Positions 52,665 through 61,929 of a stretch of 64,000 bases of DNA are shown one piece after another (positions within the stretch are counted from its first letter, which is position 1; each line of letters begins with the position of its first letter). This stretch comes from AWTP1-13 sp963840075 (GTDB taxonomy: Bacteria > Pseudomonadota > Alphaproteobacteria > Rhizobiales > Hyphomicrobiaceae), in assembly GCA_963840075.1 (NCBI GenBank), contig CAWIXS010000004.1, positions 1-64,000 on the forward strand, in the 5' to 3' direction. The notes under the pieces were generated by a model. The model did no database searches, was not told the DNA's origin, and saw nothing but the letters and a program-made list of their open reading frames with translations. A program made the position numbers and the translations under genes.

Positions 52665-53507
52665 TCAGCCCTGGGGTTTGGGTTGTGGCGCGTCGAGGCC
52701 CAGCACGTCCATCATGGAATAGAGCCCCGGCCGCTTGCCGCGTCCCCACAGCGCGGCCTTGACCGCGCCGCGCGCGAAGATGCCGCGGTCGGAGGCGCGG
52801 TGGCTCAGCTCGATCAGCTCCCCGTCGGCGGCGAGCAGCACGCTGTGCTCGCCCACTACGCTGCCGCCGCGCAGGGTGGCAAAACCGATGTCACCGCGCC
52901 GGCGCGCGCCCGTGTGGCCGTCGCGTACGCGCACGCCGACCTTGTCGAGATCGACGCCGCGGCCCTCGGCCGCGGCCTTGCCCAGCATCAGCGCGGTGCC
53001 CGACGGGGCATCGACCTTGTGGCGGTGGTGCATCTCGATGATCTCGATGTCGAAGTCGGCGTCGAGCGCCTCCGCCACCTTGCGCGTCAGCGCCGCGAGC
53101 AGGTTGACGCCGAGGCTCATGTTGCCGGATCTCACGATGACCGCATGGCGCGCGGCGGCCTCCACCTGGGCCTCGTCCTGGGGCGAGAGGCCGGTGGTGC
53201 CCATCACATGGACGATGCGCGCGTTGGCGGCGAGCCCGGCGAACTCCACCGAGGCGGCGGGAGCCGTGAAGTCCAGCACGGCGTCGACCTTGGCGAACAG
53301 GTCGAGCGGATCGTCGATGATGAGCACCCCGAGCTTGCCGAGGCCCGCCAGCAGGCCGGCGTCCTGCCCCAGCGCCAGCGATCCGGGCTGCTCGATGGCG
53401 CCGGCGAGCACGCAGTCTTCCCTGCCGTGCACGGCCCGGATCAGCTCGCGCCCCATGCGCCCCGCCGCGCCCGTGACGGCGATCCTGGTCTTGCTCATCT
53501 CGCTCAC
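52665..53507 (-). CDS. dapB: 4-hydroxy-tetrahydrodipicolinate reductase
   Basis: The 280-residue protein has the nucleotide-binding GAAGRMGRELIRAV near residues 14-27, DFTAPAASVEFA, GTTGLSPQDEAQ, and the substrate-binding EMHHRHKVDAPSGTAL near 160. It reduces HTPA to tetrahydrodipicolinate in the lysine/diaminopimelate pathway. MSKTRIAV at 53498 is an equally good start. Confidence 0.95.
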   Translation of the reverse strand: MSEMSKTRIAVTGAAGRMGRELIRAVHGREDCVLAGAIEQPGSLALGQDAGLLAGLGKLGVLIIDDPLDLFAKVDAVLDFTAPAASVEFAGLAANARIVHVMGTTGLSPQDEAQVEAAARHAVIVRSGNMSLGVNLLAALTRKVAEALDADFDIEIIEMHHRHKVDAPSGTALMLGKAAAEGRGVDLDKVGVRVRDGHTGARRRGDIGFATLRGGSVVGEHSVLLAADGELIELSHRASDRGIFARGAVKAALWGRGKRPGLYSMMDVLGLDAPQPKPQG

Positions 53508-53579
53508 CTCCGCCGAATGGGGCGGTATAGCAACGCCGAGCCGTCGCGCAAAGACATGTGGGGGCCGGGTGGTGAAGCC

Positions 53580-54089
53580 TCAGCGCCAGCCGAAGGCGAC
53601 CTTCTCCAGCCGCGCCCCGCCGATCCTGGTGAACGTGCTGGTGATCGGGCGGCCGCCGCGGCGCCAGTAGAAGTCGCACGCCGGCGTGTTGTCGAGCAGC
53701 GCCCACACGACCAGGCCCTCGAGCTTGCGCATGTCGAGCGCGTGCCGGCTGCCCTCGAACAGGTGCTCGCCGAAGCCCAGGCCCTGGTAGACCGGGTCGA
53801 GGTAGAGCTCGTAGATCTCGCCCTGGAACGGCCCGCGATGGCGCGCGCTGCCGAAGGTGGCGTAGCCTGCGACCTTGCCCGCCAGCTCGACCACCAGGGG
53901 GCCCTCGCCCGAGCGCACCACGCTGCGCCACCAGTCGGGCGTGCGCTGGCGGATCAGGCCTTCCAGGTGCAGCTGCGGGATGATGCCGCGATAGGCGAAC
54001 AGCCAGGACTCACGAAACACGGCCGACAGGGCCGCGGCATCGGCCAGCTTGCCCTTGCGTACGCACACCTTGGACCCGGACCCCAACAT
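53580..54089 (-). CDS. GNAT acetyltransferase
   Basis: The 169-residue protein (ATG 54089) has the GNAT core EIYELYLDPVYQGLGFGEHL (acetyl-CoA loop) and VVWALLDNTPACDFYWRRGG. The N-terminal ADAAALSAVFRESWLFAYRG suggests the YjaB/PhnO-like branch. The substrate is unknown. It lies upstream of dapB in the same direction, 72 bases apart. Confidence 0.85.
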   Translation of the reverse strand: MLGSGSKVCVRKGKLADAAALSAVFRESWLFAYRGIIPQLHLEGLIRQRTPDWWRSVVRSGEGPLVVELAGKVAGYATFGSARHRGPFQGEIYELYLDPVYQGLGFGEHLFEGSRHALDMRKLEGLVVWALLDNTPACDFYWRRGGRPITSTFTRIGGARLEKVAFGWR

Positions 54090-54160
54090 GGGGCGCAGTA
54101 TAGCCGGTCCGCCGCAATTGCGCTGCAGCGATTTTGCCATCCAGGACCTCGGGTGGACGG

Positions 54161-54225
54161 TGTCAGACCCCTCGCCTCCAGCCTCTCGATTGCATCTCCC
54201 GCCCGAGCGCGAGGGGTCTTACTCC
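54161..54225. repeat. Dispersed GGGGTCAGACCCC-type repeat, copy 3
   Basis: TGTCAGACCCCTCGC at the left and GCGCGAGGGGTCTTACTCC at the right form a degenerate copy of the unit at 52571 and 17826. It lies between the acetyltransferase start and the helicase stop. Confidence 0.6.
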
Positions 54226-54227
54226 GC

Positions 54228-55688
54228 TCACGGCTGCGTCAGCCCCAGCGGCTCGAACAGGCGGCGGTAGCCCAGCACGGCGGGGTCGAACAGGATGTCG
54301 GAGGGACGCAGCGGGCGGGCCAGCGCGAGGCCCTCCAGCGTGCGGCAGCGGGACAGGGCCACGTAGGCCTGGCCGTGCGCGAAGGTGCCGCCGCCGAGGT
54401 CGATGTAGACCTTGTCCAGCGTCAGCCCCTGGCTCTTGTGGATGGTGAGCGCCCAGGCGAGCCGCAGCGGGAACTGCTTGAACTTGCCCGCCACCGTCTC
54501 GACGATCTTCTCGGCGGTCTTGTCGAAGGCATAGCGGCGGCTCTCCCACTCGGCGCGCTCGACCTCGTGCTTCTCCCCGCCGATCTCGACCCACACCCGG
54601 TCGCTCTCCAGCTCGGCGACGCGGGCGATGGTGCCGTTGACCCAGCGCCGGTCCGCATCGTTGCGCAGCAGCATGACCTTGGCGCCGGGCTTCAACGTGA
54701 GGTCCGACTCCGTGGGGTGGGCGCCCAGGCTGAACTCGCCCGACACCTCGGCCCGGTAGCTGTGGGCCTCGCCGCTCAGGGCCTCCAGGTAGGCGGTATT
54801 GATGCGCCGGGCGGCGGCGTTGGTGGGCGTCAGGATCACGTACGGCTCGCCTTCGCGCAGGGTGCGGATGCGATGCACGCACTGGTTCAGGACCGCCAGG
54901 TCGTCCTCCTCGGCCTCCCCGTCGCGCACCTTGTCGAGGATGTCGAGCAGCGCCTCGTCGCGCTGGCGGAACACCTGGGTGAGCTCGATCAGCGCGGTGC
55001 CGTGGCCCTCGCGCAGCGCCGACACGTCGAAGAAGAACGGCCCGCCGTGCTCGCTCTCGAGATGCTCGGCCACCTCCCCCTCGTCGACCACGGGCGGCAG
55101 CTGGTGCAGGTCGCCGAACATGGCGAGGCGCACGCCGCCGAACGGCTCGCGCGACCGCTTGCGGTTGAAGCGCAGCGACTGGTCGATGGCCCACATGATG
55201 TCGGAGCGCACCATCGACACCTCGTCGATGACGAGCAGCTGCAGCTCCTTCATGATGCGGGCGTTGCGGCTGCGGCGGCGCGTGTCGTCGCGGTGGATGA
55301 GGCGCGGCGGGAAGCCGAAGAACGAGTGGATGGTCTGCCCCCCGACATTGACCGCGGCGAGCCCGGTCGGCGCCACGACCACCATCTCGCCCGTGAGCAT
55401 CTCCCTGAGGCCCTTGAGGAGTGTGGACTTGCCGGTGCCCGCGCGCCCGGTGACGAACAGGTGCCCCTTGCCTTCGCGCAGGAACCGGCAGGCGGCGAGG
55501 AACTCCTCCGTCGGCGTCACGCCGGAGGGCCAAGTGCCGGCGGCTGCACCGGCCGAGGCTGCAGGCTCGGCTGGGAGAGGCTTTGCGGACACGCCGGATG
55601 GCCCTATCGATCTTTGCGGTTCCCCGTCAGAGATAGCATCAAGTTGCAGCGCGGTCACGATACTCGGAGCCATGCCGGGCGTCGTCAT
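54228..55688 (-). CDS. PIF1-like AAA ATPase / helicase
   Basis: This 486-residue superfamily-1 helicase has Walker A VTGRAGTGKSTLLKGL near residues 78-93, GLAAVNVGGQTIHSFFGFPP, Walker B LLVIDEVSMVRSD, and the MFGDLHQLPPV motif. Motif VI, ALTIHKSQGLTLDKVYIDLG, is followed by YVALSRCR. PIF1-type enzymes unwind DNA, including G-quadruplexes. ATG 55688 (MTTPGMAPS) is chosen; the long open frame upstream to 56651 is antisense to other genes. The first 55 residues are low-complexity. Confidence 0.92.
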   Translation of the reverse strand: MTTPGMAPSIVTALQLDAISDGEPQRSIGPSGVSAKPLPAEPAASAGAAAGTWPSGVTPTEEFLAACRFLREGKGHLFVTGRAGTGKSTLLKGLREMLTGEMVVVAPTGLAAVNVGGQTIHSFFGFPPRLIHRDDTRRRSRNARIMKELQLLVIDEVSMVRSDIMWAIDQSLRFNRKRSREPFGGVRLAMFGDLHQLPPVVDEGEVAEHLESEHGGPFFFDVSALREGHGTALIELTQVFRQRDEALLDILDKVRDGEAEEDDLAVLNQCVHRIRTLREGEPYVILTPTNAAARRINTAYLEALSGEAHSYRAEVSGEFSLGAHPTESDLTLKPGAKVMLLRNDADRRWVNGTIARVAELESDRVWVEIGGEKHEVERAEWESRRYAFDKTAEKIVETVAGKFKQFPLRLAWALTIHKSQGLTLDKVYIDLGGGTFAHGQAYVALSRCRTLEGLALARPLRPSDILFDPAVLGYRRLFEPLGLTQP

Positions 55689-55766
55689 CAGTGACTCACG
55701 CCGCACACTCGTAGCTTGTAGTATGTGTTGCGTGAAATCCCGCAGGGTCCGATCACCGTGTCCCCG

Positions 55767-56303
55767 ATGCCCGCAGACAAGTTCTGGCAAATCATCGAGC
55801 GCGCCGCCCTGTCCGATCATGATCCAGGCGCTCACGCGGAGGCTTTGCGGACGGCGCTCAGCCAGCTCGCCCTCGATGAGATCAAATCGTTCGAGGTGGC
55901 GTTTCGCCGGTATCTCAACGAAGCATACACCTGGAACCTCTGGGGTGCAGCGCATGTCATTCACGGTGGTTCCTCCGACGACGGCTTCGAGTACTTCCGG
56001 CGCTGGCTCGTATCGAGGGGGCGCGGCGCATTTGAAGCTGCGCTGGCCGATCCCGACAGCTTGGCGCGACTCGACGCGCGACCCGGTCCCTGGGGCGTAT
56101 GGGAGTTCGAGGCGATCTATTACGTCGCAAGAGACGTCTTCGAAGAGAAGGGCGGCGAGGGCGACCTGCGCGACTATTCCGAGGCGGAGGCCGGTATGGA
56201 CGGGCGCAGACCCTCTGGCGAGCCCTTTGAAGATGACGAGGCGCATCTTGCGCAGCGATACCCCAAGTTGTGGCAGCGATTCGCGGCCGCGCCCCTCGGC
56301 TGA
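55767..56303 (+). CDS. DUF4240 domain protein
   Basis: The 178-residue protein has the DUF4240 pattern: DKFWQIIERAALSDHDPGAH, then NEAYTWNLWGAAHVIHGGSS, DDGFEYFRRWLVSRGRGAFE and ALADPDSL, ending with IYYVARDVFEEKGGEGD. The function is unknown. It is divergent from the helicase, with about 80 bases between starts; upstream starts to 55725 are possible. Confidence 0.88.
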   Translation: MPADKFWQIIERAALSDHDPGAHAEALRTALSQLALDEIKSFEVAFRRYLNEAYTWNLWGAAHVIHGGSSDDGFEYFRRWLVSRGRGAFEAALADPDSLARLDARPGPWGVWEFEAIYYVARDVFEEKGGEGDLRDYSEAEAGMDGRRPSGEPFEDDEAHLAQRYPKLWQRFAAAPLG

Positions 56304-56370
56304 GGTGCTCTTACTGCGCTGAGGTGCGCTTACTGCAAGGGAAGGCCCATGACAACCGGGGGTTTGGCCG

Positions 56371-57318
56371 ATGGCACTGCTCATTGCCTCCAGCTCGCGT
56401 GCCGAGCAGTTCGCCGCCGAGATTCGGGCGCTCGACCCGGACCTGGACCTGCGCATCGCGCCCGACGTGGGGAGGGCGGAGGAGATCGACACGGCCCTCG
56501 TCTGGCAGCCGCCGCCCGGCCTGCTGCGCGAACTGCCGAAGCTCGGGCTGATCGTCTCGGTCGGGGCCGGCGTCGATGCGCTGCTGCAGGATCCGACCCT
56601 GCCCCACGTCCCTCTCGTGCGCTTCGTGGACCCCGACCTTACCGGGCGCATGACTGCCTACATCGCCCTCAACGTGCTCTATCACCACCGGCGCATGACG
56701 GAGGCGCGCGAGCTGCAGGCGGGCAAAATCTGGCGGTACCTGCCCGAGCCCGCGGCGGGCGAGGTGCGCGTCGGCCTGATGGGGCTCGGCGTGCTGGGCA
56801 CGGCGGCGGCGCGTGCGCTGGCACCTCTCGGCTATCGCCTGCGCGGCTGGAGCCGCACCCCGAAGGCCGTCGACGGCGTGGCGTCGTTCAGTGGGTCCGA
56901 CGGGCTCGCGGCGTTCCTGGGCGAGACCGACATCCTGGCGGTGCTGCTGCCGCTGACTCCCGAGACGCGCGGGCTGGTCAACCGCGGGCTCTTCGCCAGG
57001 CTGTCGCGCCGCGGGCGCAGCGCACTGCTGCCGGGGCCGGTGCTGATCAACGCCGGGCGCGGAGGTGTGCAGGTCGATGCCGACATTCTCGCCGCGCTCG
57101 ATGCGGGCGAGCTCTACGCCGCCTCGCTCGACGTGTTCGAGACCGAGCCACTGCCCGCGGCCAGCCCGCTCTGGTCGCACCCGCGCGTCGTCGTCACGCC
57201 GCACATCGCGGCCGAGAGCAGCCCGGCGGCGATCGCCCGCTACGCGCTCGCCCAGAGGCGCGCCTGCCAGCGAGGCGAAGCGCTGGCGAACCTGGTCGAC
57301 CGCGCCCGCGGGTATTGA
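56371..57318 (+). CDS. D-2-hydroxyacid dehydrogenase (GhrA-type glyoxylate/hydroxypyruvate reductase)
   Basis: The 315-residue protein has the Rossmann motif VGLMGLGVLGTAAARALA near residue 135. The catalytic Arg is in INAGRGGVQVDADIL, Glu in DVFETEPLP, and His in TPHIAAES. The overall layout matches GhrA. A short insertion (SRRGRSALLPG) precedes the INAGRGG strand, where relatives usually have only a few residues. It starts 67 bases after the DUF4240 gene. Confidence 0.88.
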   Translation: MALLIASSSRAEQFAAEIRALDPDLDLRIAPDVGRAEEIDTALVWQPPPGLLRELPKLGLIVSVGAGVDALLQDPTLPHVPLVRFVDPDLTGRMTAYIALNVLYHHRRMTEARELQAGKIWRYLPEPAAGEVRVGLMGLGVLGTAAARALAPLGYRLRGWSRTPKAVDGVASFSGSDGLAAFLGETDILAVLLPLTPETRGLVNRGLFARLSRRGRSALLPGPVLINAGRGGVQVDADILAALDAGELYAASLDVFETEPLPAASPLWSHPRVVVTPHIAAESSPAAIARYALAQRRACQRGEALANLVDRARGY

Positions 57319-57334
57319 TGGGGTAGATTGGGGG

Positions 57335-57406
57335 TAGGGCGGATCAGACGATAGCCGTAATCCGCCGTTGATCGGCGGATTGCGGGCTTCGCCCTGATCC
57401 GCCCTA
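57335..57406. terminator. Nested inverted repeats between convergent genes
   Basis: The outer arms TAGGGCGGATCAG (57335-57347) and CTGATCCGCCCTA (57394-57406) are perfectly complementary. An inner hairpin pairs AATCCGCCG (57359-57367) with CGGCGGATT (57373-57381). It lies between the convergent dehydrogenase and phospholipase genes and could end transcription from both sides. The TAGGGCGGAT...ATCCGCCCTA type is a common dispersed intergenic repeat. Confidence 0.7.
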
Positions 57407-57420
57407 CGCTTCAGCGCTTC

Positions 57421-59974
57421 TCAGTTCGGCGGGGTGGCGTGGCGGTCGTCGCCCTCCTTGACCAGCTTGAGCAGCTTGTCGAAGGCGTCCTCGTTGTTGG
57501 GCACGAACTGCTCCACCTTCCAGCCCGCGAGCTTCCGGGCGATCGTTGAGCTTCTTTGCCTCGTCCCAGTCGCCCACCAAGAGCATATCCCGCGTCGTGG
57601 TGCGCCGACGCCTTTTTGCCTCCTCCGGGGCCAGGGGCGGAGCAATCGCCCTGCAGCACTCCACCTTCGCGCCCGCCTTCGGCCCGAAGCTGCGCAGCTC
57701 GATGCTGCGCTTGGTTGCTTCCGACAGCACCCAGTTCAGCGGCGGCAGGAACCAGGGATCGGAGAGATAGATGAAGCTCTCGGCGGTTCGCTTCAGCTCG
57801 CCCAACCCCCGCAGCTGCACCCCGCGCGCCGCACGCACCGCGTTGAAGGCAACCAGCGGGGCCACCAGCTCGAAATGCTCGTCGTCGTTGGCGTCGCCGT
57901 AGCGCTGGGCCGAGTGGTCGGTGAAGCGCACGAGCTGGAACTTGATGTCGTCCCGGAACTCCTTGAAATCCTCGCGGCGGCGCAGGTAGCGCTCCAGGAC
58001 CTCCAGGATGTCGATGGCCACCGAGCCGCCGCTGTTGTCGAAGTAGGCGCCGTCGAGAAGCTCCAGCACCTTGATCTTCTCGTAGAGCGCCATCGGCGTC
58101 TTGATCTTGCTGCTGCGCCGTATGTTGGCGGGCGGCGTCACATAGGGGAAGCGCGCGCTCAGCGCGACCGCGGTGCTGGTCGCCACCTGCAGGTCCGGCC
58201 TGAAGTCGAGGATGTTGGCAATCGCCGTATCCCTCGCGCGCTCGTCCTGCGCCTGCATTCTGCGCAGCAGCTCCTTCACCTCGTCGCCATCGCCGCCTTC
58301 GCTCGGCCGGCGCACCCGCAAGCGCGGGGTCTGCGACCAGGTGATCTGCGAGACCAGCACCGGGATGCCGTAGTTCACGCTGGTCGTCGACAGAAACAGG
58401 GCGGGCGCCGGGCTGTCCGGCTTCCAGCGGCCGTAGAAGTCCGCCGCCATGCCGTACTTCTCCTTGCCGTCGATGCCGGCCTTGCGCCACGCATTCTCGA
58501 ACGCGTACTCCAACGCATACGCCCGGTCCAGACCGAAGCGAAGCCACGGGACGATCAGGCTCGGAATGTCGAACACCAGCGCGCTGTCGACGACGGGCGA
58601 GAGGAAGTCGGCCTTGAAGAACTCCCTCACCTTCTCCTCGAGCTTCGGAGCCCCCTTCTGGGGATTGCACCCCTCGGATGCAACGCCGGGCTTGTTCCGG
58701 AGGCCCTCGGGCACGCTGCGCACGAGCTCGGCGAACACGGCGGACCCGAGGCTCCCCCCCGACACGCCGCTGAGAATGAACACGTGGTTGGCAAACTCCG
58801 GGCAGGCATCGTAGAGACGCGCCAGCGACAACGCCGAGTGGTAGGCCGCGTAGACGCCGCCGCCCTGCGCCGCCACGAGGAAGACCGGGTAGGCCTTGCC
58901 CTTCTTGCGGTATGCCTCGATGGCGGGCCGGCGCACCACGAGCCACTCGCGGAAGGCATCACGCATCTCCAGGATGCCTCTGCCCTTCGTCACGTCATTG
59001 ATCTTGAGGCGCTTGTCGAGATCCTCCTGCAGCCCCGCCGGGATGACGGAGCGGTAGCGAAACTCTCGCGTGGGCAACAGTCCGTCGAAGGCGTGCATCG
59101 CCACGATGGCCGAGACCATCGTGGACAGGATGGCAACGGGCGAGGCTCCCTTCGCGAAGATGGCCGACACGGCGATCAGGAACGTCGCCGAAGCTATGAA
59201 GAGGACAGGGAAGATGCCGAGGAAATCTGCGCTCTCCACCGGCCGAAGCATGAAGGACACGACCAGGACACCGCTGATCGCCAGGGCAAGAGCGCACAGG
59301 GCATCGACCTTCGTTATGGCCAGGGGGCGCAGGCTGGAGCGGAAGAGCTCCAAGGGGCCCTTGGCCAAGACCGCGGTCAGGACGGTGACCACGAGCCCCA
59401 CTGCAGCCACCACAGCGATCAGCGTGAGCAGCCAGGGGACGGGTTTGCCTTCCAGCGCCGTCAGCGTCAGCAGCGCCGCCAGAACGGCCGCGGGAAGGCC
59501 GGCAACGAGTGCGGCCACGGCCAGCTGAAAGTTGCGAAACCTCTGCGGGCGCCCGCAAAAGACGACGGCCGCGGCGAGCCCGGCCGAGCCGACGCCGACC
59601 GCCGCCCAGAACAGCCAGCCCGGAGGAGCGGCAATGGCCTTGATCGGAAGCGCCACGAGAATCGCGGAGGGGAGGGCAACGAAGATCGCCTCCAGCACCA
59701 CCTGAATGCGGCACAGGATGGCTGCGCGCTCGGGCGCGACCGGCGTCGAGATGGTGCGCGCGGCGGCGACGAGAACGAGGCAGGTGATCGCGTAGGTTGC
59801 GACGTGGGCTGCGATCTGCAGGGGGAGGCGTCCTCCTTCCCGCCCCAGATCGAGCGTCGAGACGTAGGTGACATACTCCGCGATCTGCGGGGAGAAGATG
59901 ATGAGCACGCCGACGGCGGAGCTGATCAAGGTCAATGGCAACAGAACAAGAAAACTGTACACGGTCTCCCCCAA
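57421..59974 (-). CDS. Membrane-anchored patatin-like phospholipase, 3' frameshift
   Basis: Residues 1-310 hold about eight to ten hydrophobic helices (for example YAITCLVLVAAARTIS; VTVLTAVLAKGPLELF). The patatin domain follows, with oxyanion loop VAAQGGGVYAAYHSALSLA, nucleophile elbow GVSGGSLGSAVFAE, and the catalytic Asp in LLDGAYFDNSGG near 650. It would hydrolyse lipids at the membrane. The 856-residue frame continues to 57404, but its last 40 residues are Arg/Gln-rich. Shifting frame near 57543 yields KLAGWKVEQFVPNNEDAF and a stop at 57421, which looks like the original end. Catalytic motifs are upstream of the indel. Confidence 0.85.
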
Positions 59975-60343
59975 TAGCTGAGATCGGAAGCTCCGAGCAG
60001 AAACTACGCGATGAACGCCTGTTCACATTGTCACTTGGATGCGCGGCGGAACATGGCACAGGCGGTCTCAGTCGGGCAATCGCAAACTCCCCGCCATCCT
60101 CTGCCGAAGACGAGCGAATAGCGAATAGCGAATAGCGAAATAGCGGCGGAGTGAGTGTCGGATGGGTCTCACACGCGAGCCGGGCGCGCAACGCCGCTCC
60201 GTCCACGGTTGCATGTCCCGGACAAATTCGATCGCTGGCGGCCTTCGCCCGCCGGGGGTACCTCGGGTGCCCCGCGCGGCCCGAGGCCCCTGGGCGGCCT
60301 CGCCAGGCGTTCCCAGGGCCCTTCTTGCAGCGGGGCGAGCGGC
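59975..60343. other. Intergenic region with heptamer array
   Basis: About 370 bases with no supported gene between the divergent patatin start and the LpxH-like stop. It contains a tandem array of GCGAATA (60114-60142). The rest is GC-rich and gives only low-complexity frames. Confidence 0.5.
60114..60142. repeat. GCGAATA heptamer tandem array
   Basis: Three exact GCGAATA units followed by one GCGAAATA variant. The length is likely variable between strains by slippage. It is about 140 bases upstream of the patatin start, outside any gene. Confidence 0.8.
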
Positions 60344-61171
60344 TCAGCCGCGCGCCGCGTCCCCGGCGTGGGCGGCCGGCGCCAGGGGGTCGCCTGCGCG
60401 GTCCGACCAGCGCACGATGCGCAGGCGCCCGTCCTGCGTCTCGACGAGGGCCGTGCAGCTCTCCACCCAGTCGCCGCAGTTGACGTAGTGGACGCCCTCG
60501 AAGGTGCGGTCGGCGGCGTGGTGGATGTGGCCGCAGATGACGCCGTCGGCCGCGCGGCGCCGCGCCTCGGCCGCCACCGCCTCCTCGAAGGCGCCGATGA
60601 AGGCCACCGCCGACTTGACGCGGTACTTGAGATAGGCCGACAGCGACCAGTAGCCGAGCCCCAGGTGGCGCCGCACCCAGTTCAAGGGGTGGTTGAGCCA
60701 CAGCGCCAGCTCGTAGCCGCGGTCGCCGAGCAGGGCGAGCCACTTGGCGGTGCGCACCACCACGTCGAACTCGTCGCCGTGCATGACGACGTAGCGGCGG
60801 CCGAGGGCGGTGGTGTGCAGATAGTCCCTGTGGATCTCCACGCCGCCGAACCGCATGCCGGCGTAGTCGCGCAGGCCCTCGTCGTGGTTGCCGGGAATCA
60901 GTACGAGCCTGGTGCCCTTGCGCACCTTGCGCATCAGCTTCTGGAGCACATCGTTGTGGGTCTGCGGCCAGTGCGGGCCGCGCCGCACGCGCCAGAAGTC
61001 GATGATGTCGCCGACGAGGTAGATGACGTCGGCCTCGCAGCATCTGAGCAGGCCGAGCAGCTCCGCCGCGCGAGCGGTGCGGGTGCCGAGGTGAACGTCG
61101 GAGACGAACAGCGCCCGCACGTGAAATTTCGCGGTCTGATCGTCGGCTGGGGTATCCGGAGTATCCTTCAT
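60344..61171 (-). CDS. UDP-2,3-diacylglucosamine diphosphatase-like metallophosphoesterase
   Basis: The 275-residue protein has the metal-binding motifs LFVSDVHLGTRTARA, YLVGDIIDFW, IPGNHDEGL and GVICGHIHHA, and GDEFDVVV. This is the LpxH/LpxI-type calcineurin-like phosphatase seen in alphaproteobacteria (YbbF/LpxH subgroup). It probably acts in lipid A synthesis, though some members have other substrates. It lies directly downstream of phoB in the same direction. Confidence 0.85.
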   Translation of the reverse strand: MKDTPDTPADDQTAKFHVRALFVSDVHLGTRTARAAELLGLLRCCEADVIYLVGDIIDFWRVRRGPHWPQTHNDVLQKLMRKVRKGTRLVLIPGNHDEGLRDYAGMRFGGVEIHRDYLHTTALGRRYVVMHGDEFDVVVRTAKWLALLGDRGYELALWLNHPLNWVRRHLGLGYWSLSAYLKYRVKSAVAFIGAFEEAVAAEARRRAADGVICGHIHHAADRTFEGVHYVNCGDWVESCTALVETQDGRLRIVRWSDRAGDPLAPAAHAGDAARG

Positions 61172-61225
61172 GCGTGCATCGAAACGGATTCGGGTTGCAC
61201 CAGTGTGACAGCGGCTCCACCCGTC

Positions 61226-61912
61226 CTAGCTCGGATTGAGGCTGTAGCCGGCGCCGCGCACGGTGCGGATCGGGTCCGTGCTCCAGGCCTGCAGCAGGGC
61301 CTTGCGCAGGCGGCCGATGTGAACGTCGACGGTGCGGTCGTCGATGTAGACGTCGTGGCCCCACACGTTGTTCAGGAGCTGCTCCCTGGAGAACACGCGC
61401 CCCGGCGAGCGCATCAGGAACTCGAGCAGGCGATAGTCGGTCGGGCCCAGGTGCACCACGGCGCCGCGGCGCCTGACGATCATGGCGGCGCGGTCGAGCT
61501 CGATGTCGCCCACTAAGATCACGTTGGCGAGCAGGTGCGGCTCCGCCCGCCGCAGCAGGCTGTTGGCGCGCGCCAGCAGCTCGTTGACCGAGAACGGCTT
61601 CACGACATAGTCGTCGGCTCCGGTCTCGAAGCCGCGCACGCGGTCCGCCTCCTCGCTGCGCGCCGTCAGCATGATGAGCGGCAGGCTCTGGGTGCCGGGC
61701 TTCTGCCGCAGGCGGCGGCACAGCTCGATGCCGGAAAGGCCGGGAAGCATCCAGTCCAGGATCAGGAGATCGGGAACCGCCTCGCGCAGGCGCGCCTCGG
61801 CCTCGTCGCCGTGCATGACGGTCTCCACGGCATAGCCGGCGGCCTCGAAGTTGTAGCGCAGAAGCTCGACCAGGGGCTCGTCGTCCTCGACGATCATCAG
61901 GCGCGGCGGCAT
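61226..61912 (-). CDS. phoB: Phosphate regulon response regulator PhoB
   Basis: The 228-residue regulator has a receiver domain (MIVEDDEPLVELLRYNFEAA; phospho-acceptor Asp in LLILDWMLPG; Lys in VVKPFSVNEL). Its winged-helix DNA-binding domain contains GPTDYRLLEFLMRSPGRVF and DDRTVDVHIGRLRKAL. It activates phosphate-starvation genes. It is the last gene of pstA-pstB-phoU-phoB here, 17 bases after phoU. Confidence 0.95.
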   Translation of the reverse strand: MPPRLMIVEDDEPLVELLRYNFEAAGYAVETVMHGDEAEARLREAVPDLLILDWMLPGLSGIELCRRLRQKPGTQSLPLIMLTARSEEADRVRGFETGADDYVVKPFSVNELLARANSLLRRAEPHLLANVILVGDIELDRAAMIVRRRGAVVHLGPTDYRLLEFLMRSPGRVFSREQLLNNVWGHDVYIDDRTVDVHIGRLRKALLQAWSTDPIRTVRGAGYSLNPS

Positions 61913-61929
61913 TGGTCCTCCGGGATGCT

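Noticed and set aside
52596..55694. Open frame of about 1,030 codons on the plus strand
   Set aside because: It is antisense to dapB, the acetyltransferase and the helicase, with His/Arg/Gln-rich low-complexity translation.
58995..61721. Open frame of about 900 codons on the minus strand
   Set aside because: It crosses the patatin gene, intergenic space and the LpxH-like gene out of frame, and is low-complexity.
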